DNA of 64,000 nt from positions 10,569,126 through 10,633,125 of the forward strand of contig NC_133782.1 in NCBI RefSeq assembly GCF_003597395.2, in the 5' to 3' direction. Under the pieces are notes generated by a model. That model searched no databases. It was not told the origin of the DNA and saw only the letters and a program-made list of their open reading frames with translations. Below are positions 24,376-37,145 of this stretch, one piece after another (the first letter of the stretch is position 1; the number at the start of each line of letters is the position of its first letter). The translations under genes were made by a program, and so were the position numbers. Origin of the DNA: Chelonoidis abingdonii (lineage: Eukaryota; Chordata; Testudines; Testudinidae).

Positions 24376-24816
24376 GGCCAGCACTTTCCCAGTAGTGGGT
24401 GTCTGAAGAATATTCTGAAGCAAACCTCCCTGTATGCTGTGTTCTTTGCATTTTTAAACTTTTGTGGGTAGCTGTTCATTTCTGAGTGTACTCTTGATCA
24501 AGAACTGTAAAGCAGGAGAATGGCTGGTTTCCTGAGACAGCTTCTGTAGGATGGTGATCCACATGGAAGGGAGGTTCATGACTGTAGGGAGTGTGCTGCA
24601 TAAAGTACTAGCTAGTGGTACATGTAGGCAGTTATCTCAGATGATTTTTCCTCAGCCACTAAGGACTAGCAAAATGACCTGACAGTACTGAAGTGTGTAG
24701 CTCCCTAGCAGAAACTGAAAACATAATCTGTGTGGCCTGAGGTATCTCTATAACAGGTCTCATGAACAGTCATTCACTTGACTCCATGTAATATTCAGAC
24801 ATTATCTGTGTAAAAT

Positions 24817-25100
24817 ACCCAATTTTGGTAACTTGACATTTTGAGTCTCATAATATTTGGTATTTTTCCCTAAAACCCCAGCTCCTGGAGTCATGTGAGA
24901 ATCTCTGCTTTCATTTAAAAAAATAAATCTAGCCCTCCTCTTTAGAATTCATGTTAAACATTCTCTGTAAAGACTCAATAACCAGAAGGCAAATAAAGAA
25001 CCAGATTATGTTTTTTAAAATCTCATAAATTTTAAACCAATCTCCTAATTTTCTGGGCCTAGATTCATGATCGTTCAATGTGTGGGGCTGACAATACTGT
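24817..25100 (+). repeat. MITE of the CATGATTTT family, copy C
   Basis: The left part, GAGTCTCATAATATTTGG, and the right end, GGGGCTGACAATAC, correspond to the two ends of copy A at 11383-11712. The interior shares AACCAGAAGGCAAATAAAG with copy A (11595-11611). It is a near full-length but diverged copy. Confidence 0.5.
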
Positions 25101-25940
25101 AGATTCTCAGATTCTTTTGTGAAGAGAGCAGAGGTCTATGGGGCATCGAAGTAAATTTTTCTTTTACTCATTCAGATAATTTTGCACATATTAATAATGT
25201 GTTTATACATGGCTACAAAAAGTGACCACATAAAGAAACTACTCCTCAATCTTGCCTTACAGCCCCTAGGACCATTTAGAACAAAAACCAACAACTCATT
25301 TACCCACAAACTCTTTGTATAATATCACTTTCTAATTAGCATCTGTGGGAATAAACCACTAAAAAACATACTAAATGTACTCTGTCTTATGATCAAATTT
25401 ACATGTGGTATTGGATATCTCTGACATCTTCATTCTAGTTTTAGTTTTGAGTGGATGACAATATTGTTGCAATCTTCATTCACAGCAAAGCAGAAAGCCC
25501 ATTTATGTACAGCACAGCTTTATCTTTAAAAGGTACGTGTTCCCACAAACACACCAAACAGAAAGCGGCATTGTCTGTAGCCTCCACTTTTGGATTTTGC
25601 ACATGCCTTAATGTTTCAAAATCTTTCTTTAAAAAAAAAATGAGACCACTAACAGTATTAGTAGCCAGTAAAACAGCATCTTAAGAGCAGACAGGAAAAG
25701 TAGCCAAAAAATGTTTGCTATATAAAGTTAGGACAAGTGGGAGAATTGAAGATGTCTCTGTAGGTGAAATTTATTCAGCAGTAATATTTCTAAGGGTGCA
25801 ATTGATGTCACTGTTAGTATCGTTTATGCATGGGAGTTGCATAAGTAGCTGAGGGAGTCATCCATCCAATTTTCTTAAATGCTTATGAAAATACCACCCT
25901 ATTTCTATTGCAATAGTGCCAGAAGCTATAACTGAGATAG

Positions 25941-26192
25941 GGGGCCCGTTGTATAGGTGCTGCACAGACACAAAGTACACGAGTCTCTGCCCTCAAGTAA
26001 TTACAAATCTAAATAGGCCAGTCAGATAAAAGGGTGCCAGAAAGCCTAGTATCGCTATTTTATTAGGGGAAATGGAGGCACAGACTTTATAACTTATTCA
26101 AGGTGTTACAAGACACTTTGCCAAGCTAGGTAGTGAACCCAGATCTCCTGTATCCTAGTTCAGTGTTTGAACTACAAGACATTGTTCCTGCC
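25941..26192 (-). repeat. MIR/CORE-SINE-like repeat, well preserved
   Basis: From the left: GGGGCCCGTTGTATAGGTGC, TCTCTGCCCTCAAGTAATTA with AAATCTAAATAG, GGGGAAATGGAGGCACAGAC, TGAACCCAGATCTCC and a GTTTGAACTAC block. This is the reversed order of a MIR-type SINE with its downstream LINE-like part. It is the longest copy of this family in the window. Confidence 0.55.
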
Positions 26193-26827
26193 ACAGAAAA
26201 TTAAGTACTTCAAAGAGCAATCTTTATGGGGCAGGTCCTAAGCTGATCTTATAGTATTCTCCATGCCTCAAAGAGATGAACCATCATCGTGAATCAAAGA
26301 AATAGGGGACTCTTAAAAACATCACTACAGACAGAACTTGTTATACCCAGCACTCACTCCGTGGCTTATCTACTCCAGAGAGTATTAACATGAACTGAAG
26401 TTGGGAAGCAAGGGGGAAGTACTGTAAGAAAATACAGTACAGTACTCATGTTTGGTGTATTTGCCTGTTTCATGAATGCATTATTTACAATTGATGTTGA
26501 GATTTTACTCCTGAGCGTTTTGTAGAAAATTAAGCCAAGCTTTGCGCTATGGGCAGAAGAAATCTAGGAGCGAAGGTGTTCACTTCACTCTTGTGCTTTC
26601 TGCTCAGATGGTGATGCATTGACTTGGTAGCAGAAGAAGTTGTGGAGGCCTCGCATAAGATCGAGGCAGCCGTTAAGCCTTCATTCACAGGATGTGTGTT
26701 CTCAGGGAATCTGAAGTTGGGCAAAAAGGTGGCAGGAAGCCTAGTTCTCTGTACTCAGATGCCAAGTTCCATGAATGTTTTACTCTGAGGACAGATTCCT
26801 TCATTCTACCTTGCTGCTTTTGACAAA

Positions 26828-26960
26828 GACTCGCCAGATTGGATCAGACTAGTGGTCCATCTAGTCTCCTTTCTCCAGCTGTGGCTACCAGCTGCTTCAG
26901 AGGAAGGTAGATGATGGTCTCTCCTACAACATAAAGTGAGGGCAGTAGCCTTTCATTCCC
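26828..26960 (-). repeat. LINE/SINE-derived fragment
   Basis: ATTGGATCAGACTAGTGGTC followed by CATCTAGTC and GCTTCAGAGGAAGGTAGATG matches a reversed CR1-related 3' segment that I recall as frequent in turtles. It is short, with no coding part. Confidence 0.4.
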
Positions 26961-27770
26961 ATTGCCCAATCCTCTCCCCCTGCCACTGCCTTTCGCCTCC
27001 ACACAGACACAAAAAAAAATGTCCTTAGAATTCAAAAATAAAAAGTAAATCAAAATAACAATGTGAACTGATTCCAGCTACAAATTAAATAACAAACTAA
27101 CCCAATTTACCACTGGGGCCTCTGGGACTTCCATAAAACACAACACAGTCTGTTAGTTAGATTTCACAGTGCCCATTCATAAAGAGAGGCATTTATATCC
27201 TTCAGGTTAGCAGATCTCTTCCTTCTCCAACCAGCCATTCACCGTCACTAACTCTGTAAACCACAAAAATCTATGTTAAGTGTCTGGCTCAAAACCACTA
27301 GGCAAGAAAATTCTAAGGCAAAGCTGAATATCTGTCTTACCCATGCTAAAGTATGTGTCAAATCACTGCTTGCTTACTCACAGCAAGGCATGTGCAGGTG
27401 AAGAAACCCAACTGAACCTCTGACCTTTTGTTAAGGAAGACCATGTGTGTATCATGATACTATTTACACAAGGGGAGAGAAATTTCCTTCTGATCCTGTG
27501 AGGTATAAGACTTCTGCAGAGTTGAGTGCAAATAGATTAACTGATTTTGATGTGTTGGCCTCTGCTATATTATTCTTAATATACATTTCTAGCATGAACC
27601 ATAATGATTGCAGCAGAGCCATCAGAACATATGATAGGATGTGGCTTAACGTGACTACCAGCTGTATGTGTTATGCATATTGACTATGCACTAAAACTCT
27701 AGTTTTGAAACCTTCAATTGCTTGTTAATGAGGCCTGCACTGTCTTATCTTATATACCTTTGTAACCAGG

Positions 27771-27830
27771 TATCAGAAGGGTAGCCATGTTAGTTTGGAT
27801 CTGTAAAAGCAGCAAAGAGTCCTGTGGCAC
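27771..27830 (-). mobile_element. Penelope-like terminal repeat fragment
   Basis: TATCAGAAGGGTAGCCATGT, then TTAGTTTGGATCTGTAAAAG and AGTCCTGTGGCAC, is the terminal 60 bp of the same repeat found at 59090-59160 (there inverted). It breaks off at the CACC box, so the hammerhead-like half is missing. The sequence to about 28070 may belong to another repeat. Confidence 0.55.
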
Positions 27831-30800
27831 CCCTCTCCAGAGTCCGGAATGGAACCCAAGATTCCAGAGTTTCACCATTTCTCTGCTGTCAGCTAATGCT
27901 GTGAAACTGACCAGCAGAATGTGTCCCATCCCCCCTCTGGTGCTGGCTCGCATATGGAATGACAACATATTACTGCTATTGGTTACCTCGTTAGCTCCAG
28001 TGACTCAGGCCTGTGAGGACGAGCAAAAGTTTCCGACCAGGCTGACAACTCATGTGGGTGTCAATATGATACCACATGAAGAATATGAATTTTAATTTGA
28101 TTTTTATAAACCGAGGAATTTAAACACAAAAATACTGTGTTAAAAGTTCATTAAGGTCTGAAAATCAAGGTTGCCTGTACATTTGTGTGTAATACATACT
28201 TATGTAAGACTGTGTTATGTATTCTCAAAGTGCAGCACTAAGTGTTCTTTAGAAAAAGTCAGAAAGAATAGTTACTTAACTAAAACATCTTCGGTTTCTC
28301 TTTTGGTCTGCTTGTGCATGGAAGCCACAGACAGATTTCAGAACAGCTTTTCATATACCAGATGAATCTCAGAGGAGTGGGGGTGGGAAAGAATCAGTTT
28401 CTTTTTTAGTGTGTGCATTTCATTTTATTGGTGTTTGATTTCAGCATCGTGTGTCCAAATTATAAATACTCCTATTGAAGGTCTCAACACTTCATCATAT
28501 GCAAATAAAAAGGTCTGCATGTACAATATAGGAAATTCCTTTGTTTTTCTAGTGTGGATTGAACAGGTGTGTCTCATTAGCTTTGTTACTGAATGTCATC
28601 ATTTTAATGCTTCATCCTTACAACACTGCAAAATGCATTCATGCAAATGCTAGACAACTGCTACGTTACGCTATGTTCATTTAAAGGTTTTTCTAGAAAT
28701 AAGAGGACTGATGCTGGGAAATCAGGCAACAACTTCCCCATCATTGCTCCAAACTGAGAAGCTTGCTGCCCAATGCTACACTGACACAACACTGAACTGA
28801 AAAGCCAGGCAACACTTATCTGAAAAACCTTGATTTCCCAAATATCAGTAAATCAGTGTTCCTTGTTCCCCTGAGGTTCCTTGTTCCCCAGCACTGTAAC
28901 TTTTGCTGTCTGGCCAATAACAGTGAAGCCAAACACATGCAACAAACAGTTCCACAATGAATCTAACACCTTAGATATTTGCAGTTTTGGAGAAAAAACA
29001 TTCTTTAACTAAAAAACCTTTTTTTACGTGTGCAGCACAAGCTGAGAAGAACAATCCTGAATTATTAGCAGGGGGATGGGCAGAATAACCTAATAGGTCT
29101 CTTCTATCTCCTATGAGCGCTACTGGTAAGGAAAATATCAGAACAAATTACCATCAAGTCAATATTCCAAATTGCTTATGGATGCTTTAAAAAAAAATCA
29201 CTAAAAGCCAGCTCCACACCCCAGGTATAGTACACTGTCTGACAATTTATATTGAACATGTAAACAAAAGTATAGACACCAAGGATAAAATATGTAATCT
29301 AAAATCTTGACTATTTCTACAATGTCCACCTCCGTTAAAACTGCTGATTAACCGAGGCTAGCATATTTACAAAAGAATCTATGGTATCTTTAAAAGAAAT
29401 GGCACCAATAACATGGAGTAAACATTTAGTGACCTTCCTTTCATTTCTTCTATTCTTTGTTACTCACCCCTGAGTGCTGCCTCTTGCTCAGAGCACATTG
29501 AATGCAGCAGCTTGATCCAAGGAGGAAAACGATTAGTTTCCTTTCAGCCTTTCTTATTGTTATCACTTGAAATTTCTTCACCTCTTCTTTTCAAGTCACA
29601 TAAAAATATAAAGGCAGACCCCTTCAGGGTCTAGATGGATTCTGTTTACATTATGTACAAAGAATGAATGCATTTCCTATTTTAATCAGGAAAATCACGT
29701 CCCTGCTGACAGCTGCCTGGATCATTTATATTATCCTGTGTGTGACAGTAAAATCCTATGCAATGTTCAAAATCAAGCTGGCTTTTCCAGATGGAGGACC
29801 TGATGAAAAGCTGCAAGTCAACTTGTCTTCATCCTGCAAGTTTCTCTTTCCTGTAGAAGAAGCTGAAAGTCACTGTTTATTCCACAAAGCTTTTTAACTG
29901 GAGACGTTGAAGAAGAAAAGGAGGGTATTGAAAGGCCCAGAACCATCTTAGTGCTGAAACCATACTCCCTATGTATATTATAGCTCACTGAGGTGCCTCT
30001 GTCAATCCCACAGTAGCCGTTACTCAGCTCCCACGTTAAACCCGATTCCCTTCTCCCTAGGCAATTTTGTTTTATAGCACTGTCAGCAAACTGCTGCAGC
30101 CACTGTTTGAACGGATTCCAACCTAAATTACAGTAGTGAAAGCCCACTCAAGGCGTCATGCTTGCTTTTTTCCCCCTAGAATATCATACTCCCCATGTGA
30201 TCTTCACAAGCTCCCTGCAATGTAAGCAAACAAAGCTTTGCTTTCCTCTTCCAATTTTAAATGCCTTCGTTAGGGGGACTCAGCATTAAAATGTGTTGGA
30301 AAGGCAGAAGCTCCAGCATTAGAGCAAAGAAGCAGAAAAAAGGAAGACGCCCTCTGAACAGCTGCACAGCTCTGTGCTTCAAGCAAGCAATATACCAGAA
30401 CAGTTTTGTACATTGTTTTGTCACTGGGAATGTATTATTACCGTCTAAATTTAAAATCACTGCTTCTTTCCTGCACTAGGGCAAATGCAGACCTGAATCC
30501 ACAACCACTGACCTCTCTGTTCTTTCTACTGCTCCAACACGGAAAATAAGTACAAATGGGTAAAACCACAACCTTCTGGTTTGATGGTGTATGTGCTTGC
30601 AAGGTGTAGATACAGAATCAGCCAAAGAGAGAGACAGGAATTCTTGTGCACTTTATGGGATTAATCAATATTCATGTTTCTCTGCTGACATCTAATTCTC
30701 CCAGCTGCTCCAGCTCCCTACAGACTGTCCACAAAAGACCTTGTTCCTATTAATGAGCACCTTTCTCTTGAGTGTGTTAGTGGAGAGGAAATATTGGATA

Positions 30801-31067
30801 CTTGCTCCATGTATTCAAGATTACTTTTTTTTTCACTCTAAAGCCCCCCATATACAAGGTGGGACACTTGGAAGAGCATAAATTATGGTGGGGAAAATGG
30901 GTTAAAAATATCTTGGGTAAATTTTGTTAACCAGATCAACAAAAACACTATCAATACAGGCTGAAAAAGCACAAGCAAGACATATTTTCATAACGCCTCC
31001 TTGCCACGTTTGGACTGATTTCCTTTACAGTCTAAATAATCTTTGAGCTAGATTCTTTTCAACTAAA
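27831..31067. other. No recognised gene or repeat (3.2 kb)
   Basis: Mostly AT-rich single-copy-looking DNA. A local tandem, GGTTCCTTGTTCCCC, appears near 28855-28887. The open frame at 29664-29897 begins with a hydrophobic stretch but has no splice or domain support. Nothing further is called. Confidence 0.45.
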
Positions 31068-31182
31068 AGATGAAATTTCCATGGAAAGCTTTGAAAACAA
31101 TTTTTTTTTAGTTTTTTCGTTTTTGTAGAAATTTGTCTTTGGTGGGGGTTGGGGAGAGCAGGCGCACTTCTTGACCAGCTCT
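31068..31182. repeat. Probable AT-rich MITE ending GACCAGCTCTA
   Basis: GATGAAATTTCCATGGAAAG, an AT-rich middle and a GACCAGCTCTAC end at 31171-31182 fit a palindromic turtle MITE. The left end is degraded and no target duplication is visible. Confidence 0.35.
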
Positions 31183-31721
31183 ACTCAGTATCCTCCACTA
31201 CTGGCATCTGTCAAAGTGAGAAAGGAAAGTATCTGTTTTCTATACCACAATATGTTCGTTTCTTTGATTTTTTTTTTTTTTAATAAAGGAAGAATCCTAA
31301 ATATTTAGCATCAAGTTCAATAGACTATGAACATATTTCACCGATTATATGTAATAATCAAAATATAGTACTTCAAACAGTTCTGGAAAAGATCTGCAAT
31401 TTACAGCAACAAGAAATTGCAAGACATCTCAAGCAGATTAGCACACTAGAACTATTAATCTAAATGCTTTTCTAAAATCTAAGGATAAAATTTGCCAAGT
31501 GTCTAAATTACTTGGGTGCTCTTGAAAATTTTATCCCAGGCCTAAAATAAACCCCTGTCATTATGCTCACTGTGAGATAGGTGTTCCTAGGCCCTTGTCT
31601 AGCTGAACATGTAAATTTTTCCAAGGTTCCTCAGTGTCCTTGGTGTCTTTTCTAAAGCTTCCTCCTTTTGTTGGCCATAGTGACAATGAAAACTGTCCCA
31701 TTGGTCAGTGACTGTGTACAG

Positions 31722-32531
31722 CAGGGTGGGCAAATTTTTTGGCCTTTTTGGCTGCATCAGGTTTCGTAAATTGTATGGAGGGCCGGTTGGGGAGGGGGTT
31801 GTGGCCTGGTCCCCACCTCCTATCTGCCCCGCCCCAGGACTCCTGCCCCATCCAACCCTCCCCATTCCCTGACGGCCCCCCCCCCCGAAAACCCCTGCCC
31901 CATCCACACACCCTCTCTCCCTGTCCTGATTGCCCCCAGATGCCTGCTGCCCCATCCAACCCCTCCTCTCATTCCTGACAGCCCCCCCAGGACTCCTGCC
32001 CCCATTCAACTACCCCTTCTCTCTGTCCCCTGACTGCTCCCAGAACCCCTGCCCCTGACTGCCCCCGCATCTAACCTCCCTCCTTCCTGACTGCCCCCCG
32101 GGACCCCTGCCCCCATTCAACCCTCTGTTCCCGACAACCACCCCAATCCCTATCCGAACCCCCGCTCCCTGACCACCACCACAAATTCCCCTGCCCTCTA
32201 TTCAACCCCTCTGCTCCATGCTCCCTTACTGGAGCACCGGTGGCTGGTGGCACTACAGCCGCACCGCCCGGCTGGAGCCAGGCCACACTGCTGTTGCCAC
32301 ACACAGCACAGAGCATCAGATCAGGCCAGGCTCTGCAGCTTCATTGCCCCAGGAACTCGCAGCCCTGCCATCCAAAGCATTGCGCTGGCAGCGGAGCGAA
32401 CGAGTTGAGGTGGCAGGGGGGACAGTAGGGAAGGGGCCAGGGGCTAGCCTCTTGGCCCAGGAGCTTGGGGGCTGGGCAGAACAGTTCCGCAGGCCGGATG
32501 AGGCCTGCAGGCCATAGTTTGCCCACCTCTG
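31722..32531. mobile_element. hAT-type non-autonomous element, 810 bp, with internal tandem array
   Basis: The ends are CAGGGTGGGCAAATTTTTT and GCCATAGTTTGCCCACCTCTG. The flanks GTGTACAG (31714-31721) and ATGTACAG (32532-32539) match at 7 of 8, a hAT-type duplication. From about 31826 to 32222 the interior is a degenerate C-rich tandem array with the recurring core GACTCCTGCCCC..CAACCC and a period of roughly 50 bp. The right third is GC-rich with GGCAGCGGAGCGAACG. The overlapping open frames on both strands are side effects of the composition. Confidence 0.8.
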
Positions 32532-32539
32532 ATGTACAG

Positions 32540-33460
32540 GCTGATTGACCACTTTGATACTGACAAATCACCCATTCTGGTAAAACTGCAAGTATCACAT
32601 GGATGATGCAAATATTGGTTAACTACTTTTTTGGGGCATGCAAGGAACATGCACATATAACAAGCCTCAGCCAAATAGCTGCAGACACCTCAGATCAATG
32701 GCCATCGCAGATTCTATCCATTTCAGAACCATAAACGCCAACTACTTGAATAAATCCATTAATAAACAGCCTGCGTCTTACTCACTGGGAGTGCCACTAA
32801 AGAGCAGCATGGTACAAAGCCCTTTGATGTCAGCTGGAGTTTCCATGGACTTCAATAGGCTTTGGACCATGCGTTAAGAAGTGACTGTTACACAAAGGTG
32901 ATGCCCAGTTGAGGTCACTTATATTTTTCAGATATGCTCTTTGCATCCCCTCCCCACCCACCCCCCACTCCCAAATAGGTGTAGTTTACACTGAAACGTG
33001 GGAGTTTCATTTTTAGTACGGTCAGAGGTTTTTGTTTTTGTTAATACAACTTTAATATTCTTCCATAGAAGAAATAAAGTTCTTTGAGGAATAAATGCAA
33101 TGACAGATTTTTCCCCCCCCAGGCAATTTCAAAGAAGCTGTTTGCTTTTGAATATGAGCCTTCTCCCTTATTTCATAGCTTGTTCATGTGATGAGATAAT
33201 CTTGTTGTTCAGGTTATCAATTGCCACTTCTTTCAGGCCATTGATCTAACTTGCTACTCAGGAAATACTCTTGTGTTCTAATCTCCCAAGAACATACTGC
33301 TGAGTTTAGGGCTTCCTGCTCTGTTATGGATCTCAGGGAAAGAAGGCTGGAGAGCCATTTTACAAGGCTCCTCTCCTTGTAGAGCCAGCTGACAAATCGA
33401 TAATTCCTGAATGGAGGGAGGCTGCAACTGGCCTGGTGGTTGAGCCTCAGGTCATAAGGG
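32540..33460. other. No recognised feature (0.9 kb)
   Basis: Ordinary AT-rich sequence with a C-run at 33113-33120. No open frame or repeat can be supported. Confidence 0.4.
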
Positions 33461-33625
33461 GGGGAGGGTTAGTTCAGTGGTTTGAGTGTTGGTCTGCTAA
33501 ACCCGGGGTTGTGAGTTCAATCCTCAAGGGGGTCATTTAGGAGTCTGGGGATTGGTCCTGCTCTGAGCAGGGGGTTGGCCTAGATGACTTCCTGAGGTCC
33601 CTTCCAACCCTGATATTCCATGATC
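33461..33625 (+). mobile_element. tRNA-derived SINE (Cry I-like) with CR1-type 3' tail
   Basis: The head is tRNA-like: an A box, TTAGTTCAGTGG, at 33469-33480 and a B box, GAGTTCAATCC, at 33513-33523, spaced as in an internal RNA polymerase III promoter. The second half (GAGCAGGGGGTTGGCCTAG, then GAGGTCCCTTCCAACCC and GATATTCCATGAT) is the conserved CR1 LINE 3' end. This architecture is that of the tortoise Cry SINEs, which CR1 reverse transcriptase mobilises by recognising the shared tail. It is the most diagnostic feature for a turtle source. Confidence 0.85.
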
Positions 33626-33947
33626 ATATAATAGTGGGTGATTCTCTAAGGCAGGGGATAGTGGAAAGACAGGTAGAAGAGAGAGCACTGCTACTCCCAG
33701 GATGTGCAAGTGAAAAGCATATGTTCTGTTAAAATACATTTAAGATATTGGCCATCTTCCAAAATATTTTTAAATAGTCTTATTAAAATATAGTTATATA
33801 TCTTTGTCCCTCCTTCTGTGTGTAATATGCACATAGCTTTCTCTCTCATACTGATCTGTCTTGAGAAATCACATGAAATGCGAAGGCCCAGTTTTCAAAT
33901 GTAGTTGCCTGAAGTTTAAGCACCCCTATCTGTATTTGGGCAACGAA

Positions 33948-34056
33948 GACCCCGACACAGCAAAGTGCTTAAGCATATGTTTATTTTTAATCATGTCAGT
34001 ATCTCATTAAAATCAATAGGACTCCTCGTGCTCAACTGCTTTGCTGATCTGGGGCC
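33948..34056. repeat. Palindromic MITE (AGCAAAGTGCTTAAGCA family)
   Basis: The left arm (CAGCAAAGTGCTTAAGCA) is answered at the right by TGCTCAACTGCTTTGCTG and ends in a GGGGCC motif. The centre, AATCAATAGG, sits where such elements carry a short symmetric core. It resembles an old MITE widespread in turtles, crocodiles and birds. Confidence 0.5.
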
Positions 34057-36035
34057 TAAATCCATATTTTTTGAGCACCTGCTGCTGGTGATGAGGAAAA
34101 CCCCAAAATGATTTGGACTAGTTTAGTGTCAGGTTTTCCATGATAGCAAATTTAAATAAAATGGAAATTTCCACCATTAACAGAAACCAGGCTTTTTAGT
34201 TTTGGCTTTTGCAGGAGATTTAGAACTGTCCACTGTATGTGTTTCCATCTTTACAGTACCTCTGGCAATTTACATTAAATGGGATAAATCATCTCTAAAG
34301 CAAGTTCATTCCCTAAAAGATCTTAATAAGCTGAAATCCCCTGATACGTTATGGCTTTTCTTTCTTACAAAGGAACTTTTCAGTACTGGGGAGTAAAGTT
34401 TTTGCTTAGATGTTCTGTGCAAATATATTTTGAGTGAGTTTACTAAAGTGCAAGGAAACAAATATCCTTCATGTAAACTTTTCACTTGGGGATGGGCATC
34501 TAATCTGCTAAAGGATTTCTGGGTTGGACACCTGAGGCAAATCTTTTGGCAGACGGGATGTTTCTTTGGATTGTATCTAAGGTGTAAACAGTCAGAGCTG
34601 TTGCTGGTGCAAATGTCTGAACCTCCATTGAAGTCAAGCAGTGTTCCTCACAACTATACCAAAGAATACTTATCAGGCAATAGAAAAAAAGGCTCTTAAA
34701 TAGAAAGGAAGGTCAGGTTGTGAAAGTTAACTACTCTAGTTCATTTGCAGTCACATGCCACATTCTAGAGATATGGAATCAGCCTCAGTCTCAGATCTTA
34801 CACTCTTTTGCACAAACTTGTTGTGGGTATGCACCCAGTTTAGATGCTCAGAGGCCTGATTTGCAGGGGTGTGTTTGGTTTTTGGGGTGGTTGTTTTTTT
34901 GAGGAGTTTCCCAATTGCCTGATTTGGCATCTGCCAGTACAGATTGTTTAGAAGCAAAACAATGCATGTGCCATCAGATGTGTGTGTACAATGTTTGATG
35001 TTTTTACAAAAAAAAAAATACCTTTAGAATGCCTGAAATAGAAAGCAATACTTTTAAAAAACATATTAAGGCTAAGGAAAATTTGGCATTTGAGAAATCC
35101 CTCAAAAATGACAAAGAAATACCTATAACTTATTCAGCATTTCTTAACTACTCTACTTTTAAATGGTTTTTGGATTTAATTTTGACTTTTTTCTTATATT
35201 GGTTCAATGAATACCTGCATAAAGAGGCATATTAATGAAGACTGGAACAATTGCTCCTTTAGCCCATAAAATTGGTAGTTATCTATGAGATTACTCTTAG
35301 ACCGCAGAATAAAAAAAAGCTTTGTTCTCCGATTGTCACCGACTTGAAGAGACATTTCTGTTTTCCAAAAGCTTTTTCATTTAGGTACACTTATAGTGCT
35401 TGTACTGTTACATTAGCTACTTCAGTAATGAACACTTATTCATTCCAAATTAGAAAAAAATTATATAGTAGTTAGCAGAAAAGGGGATCAGATGTAACTC
35501 TGATATTTCACCAATGTATTCCTAAAAACATCTTAAAGGACTCCACACTGTACACACATCACATGGCCCTCCCGCTTTATCCCTTCTTATCTAGCTAGAA
35601 TTTGTGGGGTTTGGTTTTTTTTTTTAATAAAACCCCCTATAGCCTCACTTTTTCAATAATGCTTGTTTCTTCTTGGCTCTCTTATCTTCTGGTATGTCTT
35701 ATAAATTTGCTATACTTGTAGGCAATTGCAGTGGATCACTAATGTGGTCATTAGGCAACTTTAATCACAAAGACTCTTCTCCAGGCTTAACAATCACCAT
35801 AAGAAGGAGAAAATGAAAAATGTCAAAAGATTGGGTTTTCAGACATGCAAATAGTGTAAGAAAATTGCACAAGTTTCTATAGTGGCACTGCACACTGTAT
35901 TTACTCACAAAAAAAGTCACGCCAAATATAACTTTCTGCATTCTAGCCTGTCCCTTGCTATTGCCTATCTTACATTCAAGTTCATGGGCAAATAATCACT
36001 GGAAAATATGAATCATGATTTGTGTGTTATACGGT
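34057..36035. other. No recognised feature (2 kb)
   Basis: AT-rich sequence with small open frames and no recognisable repeat or domain; short A and T runs near 35010 and 35615. Confidence 0.4.
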
Positions 36036-37145
36036 GTGAAAGTTCTTGGTGGACTCTGACTTAGGCCATGCCAACATCTGGCCAGATATGGCTGTGCAGG
36101 AACTAGACCACTATGCAGCCTCCTCTTATCTCCAGTGGATGTCTGGGGTATGTGACGCTGGCAGACCAGGTCATGCCACAGTGTATTCAGGCCAATTCAC
36201 TTGTGTATTAGTATACATCAAAGTGATGGTGGAAGAGTGTATTTGGTGTTTAGCCTTCATAAAACTAATGGTCCATAACTTGCATCGTTTTCCCTTATCT
36301 GTATCCTATTATAATGTAGCAGCAAATACTTACATTGTGTATACCCCCATAACTAAATAACCCATCAAAGAAATCTTGTGAAATCCTAATGAAGGACTTA
36401 AGGGCTTTAATAGAAAAGTGCTGATTTCAAAGCAAATGGCTATTGTGTGTGATGACTAAAGGTCAAAGACTCAAAGTGCATTCCTCAGCAGCACAAAGTG
36501 CATTCCTCTGCCACATGGGCAGAGACGCTGTCAGCTTGGTTTCTGTCAGAAGAAGCTATAAATATGGATTCAGGGAAACATCCTTCATCTCTGGACTGTT
36601 TAGACTCTTACAGGGAACTGTACCAGATGCAAAGCAGAGATCTCCAGAGACAATCTGGGTACCCTGAAAAAGACTTTTGGGAAGCTGGCAGTTTATTACA
36701 TCACTGCCACCATTTGGAATTACAAATTCTGATTCATCTGTACATATACTTTACTTCCTTTAGCATCTCAATAACTCTCATTTCTTTTTCTTAGTTAATA
36801 AATCTTTAGTTTACTCTAGAACTGGCTACCAGCATAGTCTTGGTATAATATCTAAAGTACCAATAGATCTGGAGTGAGTGAGTGACCTCTTGGGATTGGG
36901 AACAACCTGATGTGGTGTGATTGGTTTTGTTTTGTTTAAGTGACCTTTTTATCACAAAGTTTTTTGGGTAGCAAGAAAGACTCTCCAGTCTAAGGGGCTG
37001 TCTGTAATTCCATAGTAAGACCGGTATAGTGATCCAGGAGTTGGTGAAATCTAATTATAGAACATACCACCAGCTTTGGGCATCTGTCCTGTTTTCTGAC
37101 AGTCTGCCCTGAGATAGGCACTCACAGTTGTGAGCCACTCCAGAC
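36036..37145 (+). mobile_element. LTR-like repeat with TATA box and polyadenylation signal
   Basis: It begins TGTGAAAGTTCTTGG. A TATA-like box, CTATAAATATGG, is at about 36555-36566, and TTAATAAATC at about 36794-36803 can serve as a polyadenylation signal, followed by a 3' part ending GTGAGCCACTCCAGACA. I recall a similar 3' part from turtle LTRs. A 15-bp direct duplication, CAAAGTGCATTCCTC, lies at about 36473-36509 just upstream of the TATA box. No flanking duplication was identified, so boundaries and class are uncertain. Confidence 0.4.

Noticed and set aside
27787..28095. 102-aa frame
   Set aside because: Its start lies within the Penelope-like repeat fragment at 27771-27830, so it is not a gene start.
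29664..29897. 77-aa frame with a possible membrane segment
   Set aside because: One hydrophobic stretch in AT-rich DNA is expected by chance; no recognisable family or splice context.
31599..32009. 136-aa minus-strand frame
   Set aside because: It crosses the left boundary of the hAT element at 31722 and its Gly-rich part is the tandem array.
31826..32222. CRISPR-like array of spaced repeats
   Set aside because: Units are degenerate, C-rich and lie within a eukaryotic transposon; no constant repeat with unique spacers.
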